Source: Salpingoeca rosetta (Eukaryota; Opisthokonta; Choanoflagellata; Craspedida; Salpingoecidae). From it: a stretch of DNA of 14,781 nt. Shown piece by piece: positions 12,301 to 14,781 of the stretch; position 1 is the stretch's first letter, and each line of letters opens with the position of its first letter. The stretch spans positions 619,601 to 634,381 of the forward strand of contig NW_004754921.1 in the NCBI RefSeq assembly GCF_000188695.1. Reading direction: 5' to 3'. The notes beneath the pieces are model-generated. The model saw only the letters and a list, made by a program, of their open reading frames with translations, ran no database searches and had not been told where the DNA came from. A program made the translations under genes and the position numbers.

Positions 12301-12569
12301 ACATTGCCACTGACGAGAGCGTCATCAGCCGACGTCTGGGCTACAACTTCCAGTGTGATTGCGTTTTCGGGTCTGTGCAGGGTGGACAGTGCTTGCAAAG
12401 CGCACACTCCAGCTCACATGCTCGAAAGGTTCAAGCAAAGCTGCTTGCGGCCGTGTTCTTTGGTGGGGTAGCCACCACAATTGTCTGCTTTTTCGTCGGG
12501 TTCAGGTACTTGGGACGACGGACGGCATTCCCATTCACGCGTCAGCAGAACAATTACACTACTGTGTAA
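9303..12569 (+). CDS. Leucine-rich-repeat single-pass transmembrane protein with PDZ-ligand-like tail
   Basis: Two exons, 9303-9425 and 9795-12569, joined in phase 0 across a 369-base intron (AAG|GTACGT...TTTGCAG|GAA); 965 residues. The start was chosen because MAQCWMLIAVVCAAALVLQP is a clear signal peptide; an in-frame ATG at 9234 would bury it. After a variable region with RVRR at 145-148 comes a Cys cluster at about 182-205, like an LRR N-cap. About 14 LRRs follow at 267-580, for example ELDLSDNKISVI and ALYLQHNQLKSV. Next is an irregular region with scattered repeat-like pieces, then a YNFQCDC motif (Cys895 and Cys897) resembling an LRR C-cap. The membrane helix is at 924-944 and the cytoplasmic tail is 21 residues ending NNYTTV. 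About ten N-x-S/T sequons fit an extracellular domain. There is no kinase or TIR domain, so signalling would need a partner. Likely an adhesion or recognition receptor; the ligand is unknown. Confidence 0.87.
9526..9660 (+). repeat. Imperfect TG-rich repeat in the LRR receptor intron
   Basis: TG dinucleotides mixed with TGCG, TGTATG and TGCACG over about 135 bases, inside the intron 9426-9794 and starting about 100 bases after the donor. It is more degenerate than the Sec14-gene tracts, suggesting an older repeat. The sense strand again carries TG. Confidence 0.75.
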
Positions 12570-13344
12570 GCGCACCGATTCGGGATACGGCCCACCCCAG
12601 CCCTCAAGGTTGTTGTGATGGTCTCTTTCTGTTCTGTGGTGAGTGTGCACTCACAGGCTTCCTGTCATCCTCGTGTCCCCCCCCCCCTTTTTTTTTTTGG
12701 AGTTGAGTGAACGGCCTCTGCTTTTTGTTTCTGCGTCTTGTTCTGCGTTTTGTCTCGTCAGTTGGCGTCAGTCTGTCGGTGCTGGCCTTGTGCTTCTCCT
12801 CCCACTGTCCAAGTGTCGAACAATTCGTTTCGTTGACCTAAGTCAAGGCATGCTGGGTTGCCTTCCCCACTTCCCAATTCCCCTCCACTTAGACATCGAG
12901 CAGGCTCTTAAGCTCTGTCGCTTGTTGTGTTCTTCTTTTTCTTCTTGTTGTGCTCTGCCGCACTCTGCACGAGGATGTGTAGCTTGTACTTTTCTTCTTT
13001 TCTTTTCGTCGACGTTCAGACGTTCATCCTTTCATCAGCCCATGCTCCACTTTCTTGTTGCTTTCTTTGGGTGTCTGCAAGTAGAACAGCAAACCCCACC
13101 AACGCAAAGGGCATCCTGGAAACAGGAACCGGGAGGAAGGAACTAAGGAACTGAAGGAGCAAAGCAACAAGCGACACAGGTCTGCAGGCTGCCTACAGTC
13201 ACATCAGCACCAATTCAAGCGATCCCGAATTAATCGAACATGACAATTTGCAGCGCGGTCCTGCCAAACACAATCATTCTGACCTCATCCACAACAGCAC
13301 CACGCTGCTCATCCATCCATCTACCGCCCACATCACCCACCATT
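12570..13344. other. Intergenic region between the LRR receptor gene and the Sec14-type gene
   Basis: About 775 bases with the 3' UTR of the LRR gene and the promoter/5' UTR of the next. It contains an 11-C then 11-T homopolymer run at 12677-12698 and long pyrimidine-rich stretches at 12920-13090. Open frames here are Ser/Cys/Phe-rich translations of pyrimidine-rich DNA and are not convincing. No AATAAA, TATA box or RNA gene is visible. Confidence 0.55.
12677..12698 (+). repeat. C11T11 homopolymer run
   Basis: Eleven C followed directly by eleven T, about 110 bases after the LRR gene stop. The exact length is prone to sequencing error. Confidence 0.85.
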
Positions 13345-13992
13345 ATGTTCGCCCGAAGCGTTGACGAGGTGGAGGCTGTTGACTATGCGACCCTGTGTCC
13401 CAAGGACCCCACCAAGGAGGCCATCGATGGCTACGTTCAGGTGCTGCAGCAGCAGCTGCTTCTGCTGCCTGCCTGCTTGTGTGTGTATATGGTTTACTGT
13501 GTTTGACTTTCTGGACGTCATGCTGTTCCTCGTGTCTTCAGGCCCCTCTTGTTCTTCCCTCACCTCCTCCACCCTCTTTCTTCTCCTCTTCTGCTTCGTC
13601 CCAATCCCTCTTGCAACGTGCGTGCCATACATCTAGGGCTTCAAAGCAGCGCTGAAGGACAGGCCGGAGATTACAGACGAGTTTAGAGAAGAAGCCCGCG
13701 CACCCACCATTGCAACCATCATGCGGTGCGTATGTGTGTGTGCGTGTGCATGTGCATGTGTGTGTGCATATGCGTGCTGCATCCTTGTCGGACACCGCAG
13801 CAGTGCGTGTCCTCATTCCTCTCCTGTTTGTCGTTCTTTCATTCCTCCTTCCCTTGTGATCCAGGTTTGTTCGGGCGCGAAAGTATGACGTCGAGGCCGC
13901 TGTGCAGCAGTTTGTTGATGCGGAAGTATGGTATCATGAGAACGACGTCGCTTCGGCCCTGGACACTGATCCAGACGAGGAGGTGTGTGCGC

Positions 13993-14074
<82 letters not shown>

Positions 14075-14647
14075 TGTCTCTACTTTCGTCGACCTTTGGG
14101 CCATCGCCCAGTGTCGTCCCCCCCACCTCCACTTCGACCCCTTCCCTTCCACTTTCACCAAGCCTTGCGCCTCACACGCGCGCTCTCTCCAACAGGTGTA
14201 TCAAGCTTTCTGCCCTGTTGCCCCCGAAGGCTTTGACAAACACGGCAGGCCAATCTACTGGGAGCGCACGGGCGAGATTCGCTTGCCAAAGGTGTGTGCG
14301 TGCGTGTGTGTGCGTGTGTGTGTGTGTGTGCGTGTGTGTGTGTGTGTGCGTGAGTACATAGATCTGTGTGTATGCGTATGTGTGTGAGTACATAGGTCTC
14401 TGTGTATGTATCCCTGTGTGTGCATTTGTCAGCCTGTGTGCGCGCGTGTGCTTGTGTTGCGTTTCCTCACTTCCTCATTTCACCGAGCTCCTTTGAGACC
14501 CTGAACTTGCTTCAATTCACGCCGGTTCACCTCCTCTTCCCAATTGGCGCCAAATGCCGCACGCTGCAGGTGCTGAAGCTGTTGACAGAGGAGAAGCTTG
14601 TTCGCCGCCACGTCCGACAGCAAGAAAACGCCGTCCGCCGTATGCAA
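13345..14647 (+). CDS. CRAL-TRIO / Sec14-type lipid-binding protein, N-terminal part (gene runs off the window)
   Basis: Five small exons: 13345-13440, 13637-13725, 13865-13982, 14196-14291 and 14570-14647 (159 residues so far). Intron phases are 0, 2, 0, 0 and 0; all joints stay in frame. The start MFARSVDEVEAVDYATL follows CATT and is the first ATG of the exon. Residues 33-95 hold the CRAL-TRIO N-terminal helices, with the hallmark MRFVRARKYDVEAAVQQF. Residues 101-159 begin the lipid-binding lobe: APEGFDKHGRPIYWERTGEI, then a helical LKLLTEEKLVRRHVRQQENAVRRM matching the family's lid-proximal segment. Sec14-type proteins carry phosphatidylinositol, phosphatidylcholine or other hydrophobic ligands and couple lipid supply to trafficking or signalling. 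The ligand-binding remainder is outside the window, so specificity cannot be judged. The first donor (CAG|GTGCTG) is weaker than the others and the exon 1 end could differ. Confidence 0.82.
13726..13777 (+). repeat. TG/TGCATG repeat at the 5' splice site of Sec14-gene intron 2
   Basis: Begins with the splice donor itself (CG|GTGCGTATGTGTG) and runs about 50 bases in the 139-base intron 13726-13864. Confidence 0.8.
13983..14073 (+). repeat. (GT)n repeat at the 5' splice site of Sec14-gene intron 3
   Basis: Starts at the donor (GAG|GTGTGTGCGCG) and becomes a near-perfect GT run over about 13995-14073, covering the first 90 bases of the 213-base intron. The remaining intron is pyrimidine-rich up to CCAACAG at 14195. 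Confidence 0.93.
14292..14460 (+). repeat. TG-rich repeat at the 5' splice site of Sec14-gene intron 4
   Basis: Starts at the donor (AAG|GTGTGTGCG) with about 60 bases of TG/TGCG. It then continues as interrupted units, including two similar copies of GTGAGTACATAG(A/G)TCT, within the 278-base intron 14292-14569. Confidence 0.88.
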
Positions 14648-14738
14648 GTGTGTGCCACACCATGTGTGTGTGTGTGTATGTGCATGTGTGTGTTTGTGTG
14701 CCCATGCATGTGTGTGTGTGTGTGTGTTTGTGTGCGAG
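14648..14738 (+). repeat. TG-rich repeat at the 5' splice site of Sec14-gene intron 5
   Basis: Starts at the donor (CAA|GTGTGTGCC), and after a short interruption continues with TG/TGCATG units. No acceptor is visible before the window ends, so intron 5 probably continues outside. Confidence 0.85.
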
Positions 14739-14781
14739 CATTCCTTTCCACCCATCAACCTATGAACGCCATTCCACCGCT

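Noticed and set aside
12643..13146. 167-residue Ser/Cys/Phe-rich open frame after the LRR gene
   Set aside because: It is a translation of pyrimidine-rich 3' flank including the C11T11 run; hydrophobic look comes from CTT/TTC content.

Overview
Eukaryotic nuclear DNA, intron-dense and GC-rich, with many TG/CA microsatellites and polyglutamine-coding tracts. The gene content (a TKL-type kinase, an LRR transmembrane protein, a Sec14-type protein) and the short introns suggest a protist near animals; a choanoflagellate such as Salpingoeca is my best guess. That is an inference from gene style, not from a marker gene. I see no rRNA, tRNA, CRISPR array, transposon or viral gene.

Layout, left to right. 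1-863 (+): the 3' end of an unrecognised gene (exons 156-211 and 316-863), with a TG-repeat intron tail in front. 864-1594: no supportable gene; a TG repeat, pyrimidine-rich sequence and degenerate CAC/CATCAC repeats. 4125-1595 (-): a four-exon gene for a 609-residue protein with an AlkB-like Fe(II)/2-oxoglutarate dioxygenase core between long Q/S/T-rich tails. 7135-4704 (-): a three-exon gene for a 681-residue protein joining an intact protein kinase domain to a PARP-type ADP-ribosyltransferase domain. 8694-7432 (-): a four-exon gene for an unrecognised 203-residue protein ending in a basic stretch and a CaaX-like CCAV. 8695-9302: a shared upstream region between divergent genes. 9303-12569 (+): a two-exon gene for a 965-residue leucine-rich-repeat single-pass membrane protein with a C-terminal PDZ-ligand-like tail. 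12570-13344: intergenic. 13345 to the window end (+): the first five exons of a CRAL-TRIO/Sec14 protein.

All joints were built by hand from GT...AG boundaries, conserved phase and continuity of protein motifs. Every multi-exon model closes in frame across all its joints. Most introns carry TG tracts, always on the sense strand and often starting at the 5' splice site, so the repeats track gene direction.

The most unusual item is the kinase/ADP-ribosyltransferase fusion. Directly downstream on the same strand lies the AlkB-like dioxygenase gene. These neighbours could act in one modification or stress pathway, but adjacency in a eukaryote is weak evidence and I do not claim a system.
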